This document shows, piece by piece, positions 24,977-34,217 of a stretch of DNA of 64,000 nt. Numbering within the stretch: the stretch's first letter is position 1; every line of letters starts with the position of its first letter. Source of the DNA: Paenibacillus xylanexedens (GTDB lineage: Bacteria > Bacillota > Bacilli > Paenibacillales > Paenibacillaceae); assembly GCF_017874615.1 (NCBI RefSeq), contig NZ_JAGIKV010000021.1, positions 1-64,000 of the forward strand, in the 5' to 3' direction. A program made the position numbers and the translations under genes. The notes beneath the pieces are model-generated. The model did not search any database. It worked only from the letters and a program-made list of their open reading frames with translations, and had not been told where the DNA came from.

Positions 24977-26809
24977 ATGAACTTTATTCGTAACCTTATC
25001 CATAAGGCAGATCGAAGCAGTATGTATGTTATTTTGCTTAGTTGTACCGGGATCGGTGTTTTTCTATACATGAATAAGTGGTCTTACCTTCATCTATCCA
25101 CAGCGGACTGGGTTATGGTCTACACTATGCTGGGCGCGGCGTTGATTCTGGATTATTTCACGTTTCAGATTCCACCCAAAGGTAATCAGCAATCTATGGA
25201 TTCATCCGTGTATCTTGCCTGTATATTCATGTTTGGCGGAGCTTTCAGTCTATCTGTGCTGCTCCCAGTCTCCATCATCCTGCTAATCAAAGAGCGCAAG
25301 CTCACCTGGTGGAAACACATCGTTAACTTCAGCATTTACAGTCTCATGATTACCGGGGCAGCTGCCGTTTTCGAGTGGACGGGCGGTCAGTCGGGAACGT
25401 TGGACGGATATAACCTGTTTCCTTATTTTGCAGCGCTCGCAGCCTACTTCATTATTAACACGATCACGCTCGGCTTATTCTTTCATTTCTCGACGAAGGA
25501 TGCATTACAGCAGATGAAGCGGGCATTTGTTACCGAATCCCTGTTGGTTTATTTATGTACGCTGATTCTCGCGCTTGTCCTGACGATTCTGGTGGTGCAC
25601 AACGGCGTACTCGGCTTGTTGTTATATCTGAGTCTCAGTATTCTGCTCTCTCATGCCTTCAGGCAGTTGTTTATCATGTATCAGACCATTGAAGAGAAGG
25701 CCAATACGGATCAACGTACAGGTCTGTTTAACCATAGCTATTTCGAAAGCATGTTAGAAAGTGAACTTACTGTGGCACGTACTCAGGGAACCCCACTCTG
25801 TCTGGGACTTATTGATATCGATGATTTCAAAAAGTATAATGACCGGTTTGGTCACCTTCAAGGTGACAGTCTGTTGTCCCTGCTGGGGGATTTTCTGATG
25901 CGAAAGACGGAAGGTACACCTGTTACCGCCTTTCGTTATGGAGGGGAAGAGTTCACTTTGCTCATGCCAGGAATGGAACTGGACGAATCCTACAGGTTTA
26001 TGAATAAGCTGCGCAAACAACTTAACGACACGCCGTTTGAAGGCGTTGAAGTGTTTCCGCACGGTTGTCTCTCCTTCTCGGGTGGCGTCGCCCCCTATCA
26101 GGTGGATATGTATAACAAATCCCAGCTCGTGGATCAGGCGGATAAAGCACTGTATTATGCGAAGAAACAGGGCAAGAACAACGTGCACCGCCACGGCAGC
26201 AATGATGGTATGGAGCACGAAATTGATCTGGTACAGGATGTTCGTGACATCGAGCAGCAGCTCAATCTGTTCAGATACAAGGATATGGATACGTTCAAAC
26301 ATTCCAAACGGGTCTACAAATATGCACTGGACATCAGTGAATTGCTCACACTGGACAATGCGGAAAAACGTCGTTTTGTGCTGGGAGCACTGATTCATGA
26401 CATCGGCAAACTGGAGATTCCTTGGTCCATTCTGAACAAAAAGGATAAGCTCACCGCAGAAGAATGGGAAACGATCAAAGGACATGTCACCTGGGGCAAA
26501 AAAATGGTGATCACGAACGATCGCTTCGCCGATCTGATTCCGTATATTGAACTTCACCACGAGCGCTATGATGGCAAGGGCTATCCTTACGGCCTGAAGG
26601 GTAACGAGATTCCCCGGCTCTGCCGGATGCTGACCGTGATTGACTCCTTTGATGCCATGACGACAGAGCGGCCGTATCAGGAAACCAAGAATGTGGAAGA
26701 AGCGATTCGGGAGCTACGCGCATGTTCGAGTTCACAGTTCGATCCAGAGCTTGCCGAGTTGTTCATTCAATATATTGAGAAAAGAACCGCTCAGCAACAG
26801 TTGCAGTAA
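24977..26809 (+). CDS. Membrane GGDEF and HD domain protein (cyclic-di-nucleotide related)
   Basis: 610 residues. The N-terminal part has seven or so membrane helices (to about residue 235). A GGDEF domain follows, with RYGGEEF near residue 320, where GGEEF is an active-type diguanylate cyclase motif. The C-terminal HD domain has HDIGKLEIP near residue 473 and HHERYDGKGYP near residue 527, the HD-GYP-type phosphodiesterase pattern. It may both make and degrade c-di-GMP. ATG at 24977 is preceded by AGGAG; an upstream in-frame GTG at 24908 lies inside the repeat element and is less likely. Confidence 0.9.
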   Translation: MNFIRNLIHKADRSSMYVILLSCTGIGVFLYMNKWSYLHLSTADWVMVYTMLGAALILDYFTFQIPPKGNQQSMDSSVYLACIFMFGGAFSLSVLLPVSIILLIKERKLTWWKHIVNFSIYSLMITGAAAVFEWTGGQSGTLDGYNLFPYFAALAAYFIINTITLGLFFHFSTKDALQQMKRAFVTESLLVYLCTLILALVLTILVVHNGVLGLLLYLSLSILLSHAFRQLFIMYQTIEEKANTDQRTGLFNHSYFESMLESELTVARTQGTPLCLGLIDIDDFKKYNDRFGHLQGDSLLSLLGDFLMRKTEGTPVTAFRYGGEEFTLLMPGMELDESYRFMNKLRKQLNDTPFEGVEVFPHGCLSFSGGVAPYQVDMYNKSQLVDQADKALYYAKKQGKNNVHRHGSNDGMEHEIDLVQDVRDIEQQLNLFRYKDMDTFKHSKRVYKYALDISELLTLDNAEKRRFVLGALIHDIGKLEIPWSILNKKDKLTAEEWETIKGHVTWGKKMVITNDRFADLIPYIELHHERYDGKGYPYGLKGNEIPRLCRMLTVIDSFDAMTTERPYQETKNVEEAIRELRACSSSQFDPELAELFIQYIEKRTAQQQLQ

Positions 26810-26849
26810 GATGAACGGAGCTTCTTCTATAAGCCCTGAAAAAGTCAAA

Positions 26850-26880
26850 GCGCTATCCCCGGTCTGATCGGAGATAGCGC
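26850..26880 (+). terminator. Hairpin terminator after the GGDEF/HD gene
   Basis: GCGCTATC and GATAGCGC form a perfect 8-bp stem with a structured loop, followed by CATTTTCATTTTC. Confidence 0.6.
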
Positions 26881-26942
26881 CATTTTCATTTTCATGGAAT
26901 GAATCGTACACCAGACAACTTCATTCTCGTGCAGATTCTACA

Positions 26943-27110
26943 TTAAGATTTGGTATTCAGCTCATGTGAGGTCTGATGCAGCTCTTTAATCATCTGCTGC
27001 AAAAACATGTTGTCTTGGCGACTGATACCGTGCTGATTGTCTTGAACAAGCATCTGATGAATGTTCTTTTTGAGCAATTCACTGCGACGTTCCAATACTT
27101 CTTGACTCAT
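26943..27110 (-). CDS. Small hypothetical protein
   Basis: 55 residues starting MSQEVLERRSELLKK and ending HELNTKS. It is highly charged and likely forms two helices. AAGGAG is about 12 bases before the ATG, slightly far but clear. The length recalls Spo0E-type phosphatases, but the SxxxD motif of that family is missing. Function is unknown. Confidence 0.55.
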   Translation of the reverse strand: MSQEVLERRSELLKKNIHQMLVQDNQHGISRQDNMFLQQMIKELHQTSHELNTKS

Positions 27111-27415
27111 GTTGTTGCTTCACTCCTTAACATGTTTTGTAATGAATTCACGTTCTATATTAAGTATAGAGGACCTTCTCCGATAGGGAAAACGGACTCA
27201 GCCTTCCTCAGCTGGTCACACCATCCCTCACCTAGCGTGACAACATTTCACCCCTTGTCGTTCTTAGATATCCTTCTAAATACTCCCTGATCCTCCCCAG
27301 CTTTCTCCAAAGACAGAGACTAGGGTCTTGGACAAGCTTGCGTTATAATGATCCCATCCCTGTATAAATAAAGTACCTAAATAAGCTAATCCTAGATCAA
27401 AGGAGTTCTGCATTC
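27111..27415. other. Intergenic region without a recognised gene
   Basis: 305 bases between divergent genes. The only promoter-like signal is TATAAT at 27344-27349, about 70 bp before the histidine kinase start, without a good -35 box. No hairpin with a T-run is visible. Confidence 0.5.
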
Positions 27416-28246
27416 ATGTCCTATAAACAAATTAAATGGATGATTCTGCTGATCCCCACATTCACGGTTGGCATCTGGGAATACATTCGCCATCAGTTTC
27501 TGATGCCATACCTTTCGATGGATGCAGGAAACTGGTTAACACCCGTCATCGTTTACCTCGTCAGCGTGACACTGCTCAGCCGATTGTTCCACATGCTCGA
27601 AGGTGCCAGGGCTGCTCTGGAGCAGGAACGTGCAGCGAAAGCAGCGCTGGAAGCTCGTGACCAATTGGCAAGAGAACTTCACGATGGCATATCTCAGTCT
27701 CTTTTCCTGCTGTCAGTGAAGACCGATAAAGCGGGCCGTAGTCTGGCAGGCAGCGGACATGAGCATGAGATCCAGGAGATTCAAAAAACCGTGCATGAAG
27801 TCAATACATATGTAAGGCAAGCTATTGCCCAGTTGCGTTTTGTTCCTTCCTCTACGGTAACGTCAGAAATTATTTCACTGCATGCGCAGGTCGAAGTGCT
27901 CGTCAAGGAAACGGTACCTGATGCACAGATATATTGGGACCTCAGGGGTGTAACGTTCTCTGCCAAAGAACAAGTGGAACTGCTCGCCTGTATCCGGGAG
28001 GGTCTACTGAATGTACGCAAACATGCGCAGGCTACCCACGTTCAGGTTCATGCGGAAGGTAACCCAATTGCCTGGTTCATTTATATTCAGGATAATGGGA
28101 ATGGACTACGTGGAGATCCTCTTCATCTGAAGGATCGGTACGGACTGCGAATTACGAAGGAGCGTGCTGCCGAGATGGGGTGGTCTTTTACCCTCGATTC
28201 AAGACCGGGGCATACACGAATGACGATTGGAAAGGAGCATGCTTAA
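27416..28246 (+). CDS. Sensor histidine kinase, NarL/LiaS-DesK type
   Basis: 276 residues. Two N-terminal membrane helices (about 10-27 and 44-60) lead into a coiled coil and the HisKA_3 motif RELHDGISQS, with phospho-acceptor His89. The ATPase region has REGLLNVRKHA (N box) and DNGNGL (G1 box). The short extracellular loop suggests sensing in or at the membrane. It is followed by its response regulator after one base. Confidence 0.9.
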   Translation: MSYKQIKWMILLIPTFTVGIWEYIRHQFLMPYLSMDAGNWLTPVIVYLVSVTLLSRLFHMLEGARAALEQERAAKAALEARDQLARELHDGISQSLFLLSVKTDKAGRSLAGSGHEHEIQEIQKTVHEVNTYVRQAIAQLRFVPSSTVTSEIISLHAQVEVLVKETVPDAQIYWDLRGVTFSAKEQVELLACIREGLLNVRKHAQATHVQVHAEGNPIAWFIYIQDNGNGLRGDPLHLKDRYGLRITKERAAEMGWSFTLDSRPGHTRMTIGKEHA

Positions 28247-28247
28247 T

Positions 28248-28904
28248 ATGGAACATGTACGTGTATTGGTAGTTGATGATCATGCGCATGCGCGTGAAGC
28301 GATCTGTAGCATTTTATCCGAGGACAGCCTGTTTGAAGTGATTGGTACAGCTTCGAATGGACAGGAAGCGCTGGAGCTCACTGGACAATGGATGCCTGAC
28401 CTGATCCTGATGGACGTGCAGATGCCGGGCATGGATGGACTGGAAGCCACCCGTCAGATCAAGCTGCGATTCCCTTATGTTATTGTTGTTATGGTCACCG
28501 TATCGGATGATGTGACGTTTCTGTTCGAAGCACTGAAACAAGGCGCTCAAGGCTATTTGCTCAAAAATCTAACACCCTCCACCTGGCTTGAATACCTGCG
28601 CGCCATCGTCAGTGACGATGCACCGCTCAGTAAGGAACTGGCCTACCGGATTTTGCAGGAGTTCCCCGCACCACGCAGTGAAGATATGCAAGATAACCCG
28701 TTAACGGCGCGGGAGCTTGAGATTCTGCAATGGGTATCCGCGGGATATACCAATCGGGAGATCGCCGATCAACTCGGTATTTCAGACCAGACGGTGAAGA
28801 ATCATCTCAAAAACATTTTGCAGAAGCTCCAGCTTGAAAACCGGGTACAACTCACCCGCTACGCGTTAGAGAGCGGGCTTGCAGGACGTAAACTTCGCAA
28901 ATAA
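28248..28904 (+). CDS. NarL/FixJ-type response regulator
   Basis: 218 residues. The receiver domain has acidic residues DDH near the start, phospho-acceptor Asp56 in LMDVQMPG, and Lys in LLKNLTP. The C-terminal LuxR-type helix-turn-helix contains LTAREIEILQW-like sequence, TNREIADQLGISDQTVKNHL. ATG at 28248 is chosen because AAAGGAG lies ten bases upstream. It pairs with the preceding kinase; targets are not apparent. Confidence 0.92.
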   Translation: MEHVRVLVVDDHAHAREAICSILSEDSLFEVIGTASNGQEALELTGQWMPDLILMDVQMPGMDGLEATRQIKLRFPYVIVVMVTVSDDVTFLFEALKQGAQGYLLKNLTPSTWLEYLRAIVSDDAPLSKELAYRILQEFPAPRSEDMQDNPLTARELEILQWVSAGYTNREIADQLGISDQTVKNHLKNILQKLQLENRVQLTRYALESGLAGRKLRK

Positions 28905-29112
28905 ACATTGTTGCTTCGGATTTACTGATGCGTCAGACATAGGTGAGAAATGACATAGCATTCATGCTTTTGTCACAATTATGTAGACCAAATCGTTTTT
29001 TTATAGCCCAATGTAGTCATACGCAGTCATTTTGGACAAAGTTATAATGGGTTAGATTGTGTTAAACGGACCATGAATGACTACAAATCTATAACCTGAG
29101 GGTGATGATTTT

Positions 29113-30828
29113 TTGATTTTTACACGCTTTACCCTGAAATGGGGCAAACGGCACTGGGCATTGGTCACCTGTCTGTTGCTCGTATGTTGCCTTGTTATGC
29201 CACAGTGGGCATCTGCCCATGCTTATATTGTTAAGGCTTCGCCAGGAGAAAATGAGATCCTCGTAGCTGCTCCGGAGCGGCTGACGCTGGAGTTCAACGA
29301 ATCCTTGCAGACGGCCTTTTATGATATCAAAATTACCGGCCCTGACGGCAATCAGGCAGACGACGGAAATGTGCATGTTGATGCGGATCGCCCTCATATT
29401 CTGGAGACTGGCCTGCAGGCTGGACTTGGCAACGGAACATATGCCGTCAACTGGAAAGCTGTATCTGCCGATGGACACCCGATTCAAGGGGCATATGTTT
29501 TCCATATCGGTGAACCATCCGGTTCTCCTGCCGGACTGAGTGATCTTACATCCGGTTCCGGTTCAACAGGTGGGCCGCTGAAATGGATTGTATCCCTGAC
29601 AGACTGGATTCAATATCTCGGATTGTCTGTCATACTGGGGACACTTGCATTCTTGCTGCTGCGAATCGCACCGACATCCATGACAAGAGAACCTATGGAC
29701 GTTCCGGGTAGCTACAGATTGTTATGGATCAGCTACGCTGCTGCTTCCTTTGCCGCCCTGGTCAGCCTGCCACTGAATACGTTATATGAATCTGGTGTGG
29801 CTCTGAACGAACTAAGCTGGAGACTGATCGGAAGTGCGCTCAAGCTGACATCCTTTGGTCAGATCTGGATGTTACAGATACTCATTGTAATGCTGCTGGC
29901 CGTCACGATTCTCTCCGGATATGATCGCGATCGATCCATCCGTGCTCGCATCTGGTCTTCTTACGGGTCACTCGTGCTCGTGCTTGGATGGCTGTTCACG
30001 CATGCCATGACGGGACATCCGGCTGCGGCGGATCAACGTGCGCTGGCGATTGCCATGGATTTCATACATCTGATCGGTGCCGCTTTCTGGATTGGCGCAC
30101 TAACCGCCATGGCGATATGTCTGCCTCCACTGGCGGATAAGCTGCCATCGAAGGTACGAGGAGAAGTCTACTGGGTTGCCATTCGCAGGTTTACCGCCTG
30201 GGGGATTGGTGCCGTAGCTGCTCTGGTCGCTACAGGGATATACAGCAGTCTGATTATTCTACCAGCACCTGTGCTGACTTCCTTGTTCACTACAGCTTAT
30301 GGCCTTGTCCTGATCGGCAAGATCGTCCTGCTTATTGTGATGCTTGTCTTCGCGTGGCGTCATGCCCGATTGGCAAGAGCAGCAACGGGAAGCAGATTAT
30401 CCGGCAGCCTGAAAGCCGAGCTTGCTACTGGTGCTGTAATTCTCGCTCTTGCCGCCGTACTGACCCATCTGTCTCCAGGACAACCCGCAGCGGCCGGACC
30501 GTATCAGGAGACAAAGACTACGGACGATGGCTCGGCGATCACACTTCAGGTGAGTCCTAATGTGACGGGAGAGAATCAGTTTGAAGTCGATGTGAAACAC
30601 GCAGATGGTAGTATCGTTAATGATCTGGAACAGATTACCCTGTCACTCACACATCTGGACATGGATATGGGGATCTACGAGATCACCATTCCGAAAAACG
30701 ACACTGGTGTGTACAAGGCTGAAGATTATATCTCCATGCCTGGACGTTGGAATATCAAGGTACATCTTCTGACCAAAACATTGGATGCACTGGATGCCGA
30801 ATTTGAGATCGACACCACCAAGCCATAA
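29113..30828 (+). CDS. CopC-CopD fusion protein, YcnJ-like copper transport
   Basis: 571 residues. The signal peptide ends ASAHAYIVKASPGE, the CopC start with His at the mature N-terminus for Cu(II) binding. The CopC domain also has SADGHPIQGAYVFHI. About eight to nine helices of CopD follow (residues 160-450) with conserved His in FTHAMTGH and FIHLIGAAFWIG. A C-terminal YtkA/FixH-like domain contains LTHLDMDMG. YcnJ-type proteins take up copper in Bacillus. TTG at 29113 has GAGGG upstream. A YcnI gene follows 56 bp later. Confidence 0.88.
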   Translation: MIFTRFTLKWGKRHWALVTCLLLVCCLVMPQWASAHAYIVKASPGENEILVAAPERLTLEFNESLQTAFYDIKITGPDGNQADDGNVHVDADRPHILETGLQAGLGNGTYAVNWKAVSADGHPIQGAYVFHIGEPSGSPAGLSDLTSGSGSTGGPLKWIVSLTDWIQYLGLSVILGTLAFLLLRIAPTSMTREPMDVPGSYRLLWISYAAASFAALVSLPLNTLYESGVALNELSWRLIGSALKLTSFGQIWMLQILIVMLLAVTILSGYDRDRSIRARIWSSYGSLVLVLGWLFTHAMTGHPAAADQRALAIAMDFIHLIGAAFWIGALTAMAICLPPLADKLPSKVRGEVYWVAIRRFTAWGIGAVAALVATGIYSSLIILPAPVLTSLFTTAYGLVLIGKIVLLIVMLVFAWRHARLARAATGSRLSGSLKAELATGAVILALAAVLTHLSPGQPAAAGPYQETKTTDDGSAITLQVSPNVTGENQFEVDVKHADGSIVNDLEQITLSLTHLDMDMGIYEITIPKNDTGVYKAEDYISMPGRWNIKVHLLTKTLDALDAEFEIDTTKP

Positions 30829-30884
30829 TTACACAACGTTTATATTGAATGACATATGATAAGAACTGAGAGGGGTTATTTATT

Positions 30885-31646
30885 TTGAAGAAAACATCAT
30901 GGATTTCCAAACTGACATCCACTATCGCAACAGGTACCGCAGCATTCATGTTATTCGCCGGATTCGCGAGCGCTCACGTTACCGTTAGCCCATCCGTTGC
31001 ACAGACAAGCGCATGGCAGACGTACACGATTAAGATTCCATCCGAGAAAGAACTGCCTACAACCAAAATCACGATGAAAATTCCGGAAGGTGTTGCATTC
31101 AAGCAATATCAACCACTGGCAGGCTGGAAAATCACCACAGAGAAGAACGATTCCAATGAAGTCACATCGATCACATGGGAAATTGATGGCGATAACGAGG
31201 GTATTATCGCAGGACAATTCCAGCAGTTCAACTTCGTTGTACAGAATCCTAAGGCAGAAGCTGAAGTAGCTTGGGATGCGTTCCAATACTACAGTGATGG
31301 TAGTATCGTAGAATGGACAGGCCAACCAAGTGACGCCAACCCGCACAGTATCACGACGATTAGTGAAGATCCGGCTGCTGCTGATAATGCTGCGTCAGGT
31401 GGAGGACATGATAGTGCAGGTACAGAAGGCGCCACTGGAGATAATGCAGCTACTGACGATAGCAAAGCAAACGATGACACCACGCTGGGCGATGCACTCA
31501 ATGACACCGTTACAGGTGAGCCAAACAACACGGATACAGACCCGGGTACGCTGAAGCTTCAACAAGCAACATTGATCGTATCCATTCTGGCCCTGATCCT
31601 GTCCTTCTTGGGGATTGCATTGGCTACGCGTCGCAAAAAACGTTAA
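30885..31646 (+). CDS. YcnI family copper-binding protein
   Basis: 253 residues. After the signal peptide (cleavage before SAHVTVSPSV) the mature protein starts with His, the copper ligand in DUF1775/YcnI proteins. The DUF1775 domain spans residues 29-165, with TWEIDG and the conserved Trp WDAFQYYSDGSIVEW. A Thr/Asp/Asn-rich linker and a C-terminal membrane helix ending in RRKKR anchor it outside. It forms an operon with the CopCD gene, matching the YcnJ-YcnI pair. Confidence 0.9.
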   Translation: MKKTSWISKLTSTIATGTAAFMLFAGFASAHVTVSPSVAQTSAWQTYTIKIPSEKELPTTKITMKIPEGVAFKQYQPLAGWKITTEKNDSNEVTSITWEIDGDNEGIIAGQFQQFNFVVQNPKAEAEVAWDAFQYYSDGSIVEWTGQPSDANPHSITTISEDPAAADNAASGGGHDSAGTEGATGDNAATDDSKANDDTTLGDALNDTVTGEPNNTDTDPGTLKLQQATLIVSILALILSFLGIALATRRKKR

Positions 31647-31692
31647 GAACTAACTTACAGTTTTACGATAACTTGAGACAAATTCAGATAAC

Positions 31693-31743
31693 AAAAAGCC
31701 TATGGCATACGGGTTCAAACCCGATATGCCGTAGGCTTTTTAG
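31693..31743. terminator. Bidirectional intrinsic terminator
   Basis: AAAAAGCCTA...TAGGCTTTTT with an inner GGCATAcGGG/CCCgTATGCC stem. Tails of T on one side and A on the other serve both strands. Confidence 0.9.
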
Positions 31744-31873
31744 CTATCATCATTTTGATTGGCTACCCATGTTCTTTACAATCCGTGGTTAAGGCACTAA
31801 TCATGCCGCTCCACGGTCACACTCTTATCCACGCTGATTACCATCCGCAATATGGCATCAGCCTTACCACTCT

Positions 31874-32146
31874 TTAGCGTTCCTGATCCGTCTGGATCAT
31901 GATCTCAATGTATTGCAGCAAGCTTTTCTTCTGCTGTTCAATGGATTGAATACGTCTGGACAGGCCCGCAAAAAACTCTTCAATCTGCTGCCTTGTATGA
32001 TCAGCAGATTGCCCCTTCCAATCGTTCAGGCGACTGTATAACGCCCTCGCTTCCTGTTCATCGGCTTGCAGACGGGCAAGCAGCTGTGTCAGTTCTTTTT
32101 CCGCAATCCGAAGATCATTCAATTCCACCAGCAATTGTCCACCCAC
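31874..32146 (-). CDS. Small helical WXG100-like partner protein of a type VII effector (candidate)
   Basis: 90 residues, entirely helical with heptad-like charge patterns. A WKG tripeptide at residues 43-45 sits between two long helices, the layout of WXG100/EsxA-like hairpins. GTG at 32146 has GAGGGGG seven bases upstream. It lies 52 bp downstream of the lipase gene. In staphylococcal type VII lipase systems small helical partners bind the targeting domain of the toxin; this role is inferred here. Confidence 0.6.
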   Translation of the reverse strand: MGGQLLVELNDLRIAEKELTQLLARLQADEQEARALYSRLNDWKGQSADHTRQQIEEFFAGLSRRIQSIEQQKKSLLQYIEIMIQTDQER

Positions 32147-32198
32147 TCATGTTCCCCCTCCCCTATGTAAGTGATATCGACATTAACCAACCTGGTTC

Positions 32199-33539
32199 CT
32201 AATTAAAATGAACCGGACTCTCGTCCGCCTGCCGGAAGGCATCTGCTTTCTCATCAATAAAGTTCAGGAATTGGCTGGTGTGTTTCATGTGCCATGTGCC
32301 AAGCTCATGAATGGATGCGTCCAGTTGGGTGACAATTGGCTCCAGCCTGCGACTGCGGCTAGTATGCAGATATTGGGCCATGCGGGTTCGCACTTGATTC
32401 AGCTCCGCATTGCACTGTTGTGCATTTTGCTTCCACCGTGAAGCGACACTTTTCAGTTCTTCCGGCGTTACCTGAATCAGACCTGAAGCTGCAGCAGCCG
32501 AAGCCATACCTCCACCGCCGCCAGACTTGGAACGTAACGGACCGACGTTCTTGCTGAACGGCCCCATGTGATCCATAAGGCGCGGTGAATAGCGAATTCT
32601 CTCTCCAGTAATCGGATCGTACAGGTCATTGGATATGTAACCATTTTTGAAATCATATTGATCCAGACTGTGATAGTTTTCCCCGCCAAATGAGTTCTTG
32701 GCTTTATCGATAATACTCACGCCATCATTCGCCGAGTCATAATCGGAGTTGATGTAATAGGTCGATCCTACATGGCGGTCATATCCTCCCAGCGTTCCGC
32801 TGGCTACCAGATCACTGGGATTCGCATAGTTCACAACCTGCCCGTCAAATGCACCCGATTCAGCCCGGCGCCGCATTTCTGGCGTCAAATTACCCATTAC
32901 CGATGGTGCACTAAACGTCACGGCTGGAATTCCTGTATAAGCAGATGCATATTGTGCATTCCCCCCGCCCAAGGAATGTCCGGTCATCGAGAAATTCAGA
33001 TCCTTATGCTTGTTCTGCATGTGATTTGCGTAGTCTTCGGATTGATACATCTGATTGGCCCAGCCTGTAGGGGAAACGGTTTTTTCAATATCTTTTACGC
33101 GATCACCGGTCCAGTTCTCCACGTCTCTTACCCTGTCACCAGCCCAATCCTCCACTTTGGATATACCCGTGAAGTCCTTAACGCCTTCCACCCCTTTGTC
33201 GAGCCAATCCGGCGTAAGATTATTAACAAAATTCCCGGCCTCCTGCTGACCCTTACGAATCAACTCTCCGCCCCCAATACGGCCATCCATGACAAAGTCA
33301 GGTACAGAGCGATCCAAGGACGCACTTCCTTCTGTACCACGATAAGCAATGACCGCTTCCTTGGTCTCGGGATTATAAAATGTTACAGCATCAAAACCGG
33401 AAAATTTGTTGCTTTCCGTCCCCTCAAGGACCTGCCATCCGGGAAGTTCCGTTAATTTGTCTCCAGCCTTTTGATCTTGGTAGGCTAGATCAGACATCGT
33501 TTTATACGTTTCATCATCAATATTGGACCCGTTACTCAA
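32199..33539 (-). CDS. Lipase with C-terminal WXG100-like targeting domain, TslA-like type VII effector (candidate)
   Basis: 446 residues, no signal peptide. The N-terminal alpha/beta hydrolase has VIAYRGTEG near residue 65 and nucleophile Ser in GHSLGGG near residue 188. Candidate acid NPSDLVA and His residues follow near 238-255 and 295. Between them is a near repeat, DWAGDRVRDVENWTGDRVKD. After a Gly-rich linker (SGGGGGM, about residue 340) the last 95 residues are helical, beginning IQVTPEELKSVASRWK, typical of WXG100/LXG-type targeting domains. Toxin domain first and targeting domain last is the reverse of LXG toxins, as described for TslA of Staphylococcus aureus. TTG at 33539 has GGGAGG eight bases upstream. 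Confidence 0.75.
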   Translation of the reverse strand: MSNGSNIDDETYKTMSDLAYQDQKAGDKLTELPGWQVLEGTESNKFSGFDAVTFYNPETKEAVIAYRGTEGSASLDRSVPDFVMDGRIGGGELIRKGQQEAGNFVNNLTPDWLDKGVEGVKDFTGISKVEDWAGDRVRDVENWTGDRVKDIEKTVSPTGWANQMYQSEDYANHMQNKHKDLNFSMTGHSLGGGNAQYASAYTGIPAVTFSAPSVMGNLTPEMRRRAESGAFDGQVVNYANPSDLVASGTLGGYDRHVGSTYYINSDYDSANDGVSIIDKAKNSFGGENYHSLDQYDFKNGYISNDLYDPITGERIRYSPRLMDHMGPFSKNVGPLRSKSGGGGGMASAAAASGLIQVTPEELKSVASRWKQNAQQCNAELNQVRTRMAQYLHTSRSRRLEPIVTQLDASIHELGTWHMKHTSQFLNFIDEKADAFRQADESPVHFN

Positions 33540-33554
33540 TAACTACACCTCCCT

Positions 33555-33914
33555 TTATTTGACGTATGGATCGTGTCCCTTGGCCATCATCACTTCCTCA
33601 ATCTCAGGGCTAATGACCAGGTTCTTGGTTACCTTCTTTTTGTAGTCGTACGAAATGCCAAAGCTCTGATCTTCATGATCTTTCACATGCCCTTTCAGCC
33701 CAATCTGGGACACTGCCATTTCCGGCAACAATTCTTTGCTTGTAATCACAACATCCAGTTCAAACTTCTGCTTGAAGTGCTGAATTACGGTTGCTTCAGC
33801 TTCTTGGTATAGAGCTTCCTTCTCACTTGCATTCATGTTCTGACAACCTCCCAGAAATATAGTAAACACCATCATTAGTGTGAATAAACCCTTCAACCAT
33901 CCTGCACGTTTAAT
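33555..33914 (-). CDS. Lipoprotein, candidate immunity protein for the lipase
   Basis: About 119 residues. The signal sequence KRAGWLKGLFTLMMVFTIFLGGC has lipobox LGGC; the mature part is one helix followed by alternating strands (KHVKDHEDQSF-like polar region). The small helix-plus-sheet lipoprotein layout resembles the TilA/DUF1433 immunity lipoproteins encoded with TslA, but sequence identity to them is not established. The strong site AGAGGAGGA at 33921-33930 points to an ATT codon at 33914 as start. An ATG at 33950 has no ribosome binding site and would add a poor signal sequence. It precedes the lipase gene by 15 bp. Confidence 0.65.
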   Translation of the reverse strand: MKRAGWLKGLFTLMMVFTIFLGGCQNMNASEKEALYQEAEATVIQHFKQKFELDVVITSKELLPEMAVSQIGLKGHVKDHEDQSFGISYDYKKKVTKNLVISPEIEEVMMAKGHDPYVK

Positions 33915-34141
33915 ACGTATTCCTCCTCTTGGTAGAATCGAGGCATTCACTACATGTGAAGTACACCCTACTCATCTGTTACCTGCATCATAGTACAAAA
34001 TCAACATGTGCCATATCGGCTAACAGGATCGTTTTCATGTAACTTTCTTCCTATATGATTCATTCAGAGCACTTTGGTGTACATTACCCATTTTCCTAAT
34101 TCTTGCATCAGTTTAGCTTCTCGACTTTTCCATATATAACA

Positions 34142-34190
34142 AAAAAGCATTCTCTTCAACACATATTGTGTAGAAAAGAAAGCCTTTTGT
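34142..34190 (-). terminator. Terminator of the lanthipeptide biosynthesis transcript
   Basis: On the minus strand AAGGCtTTCT and AGAAtGCTT arms enclose ACACAATatgTGT, followed by TTTTTTG. It lies about 30 bp beyond the lanT stop. Confidence 0.7.
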
Positions 34191-34217
34191 CTTCCGTCAA
34201 CATCATCTTCACTAGCC

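Noticed and set aside
25754..26560. 268-codon open frame on the minus strand
   Set aside because: It lies wholly inside the GGDEF/HD gene in antisense, has no ribosome binding site, and its His/Phe-rich translation looks like an antisense shadow.
26943..27110. Spo0E-type phosphatase
   Set aside because: The length fits, but the characteristic SxxxD motif is not present.
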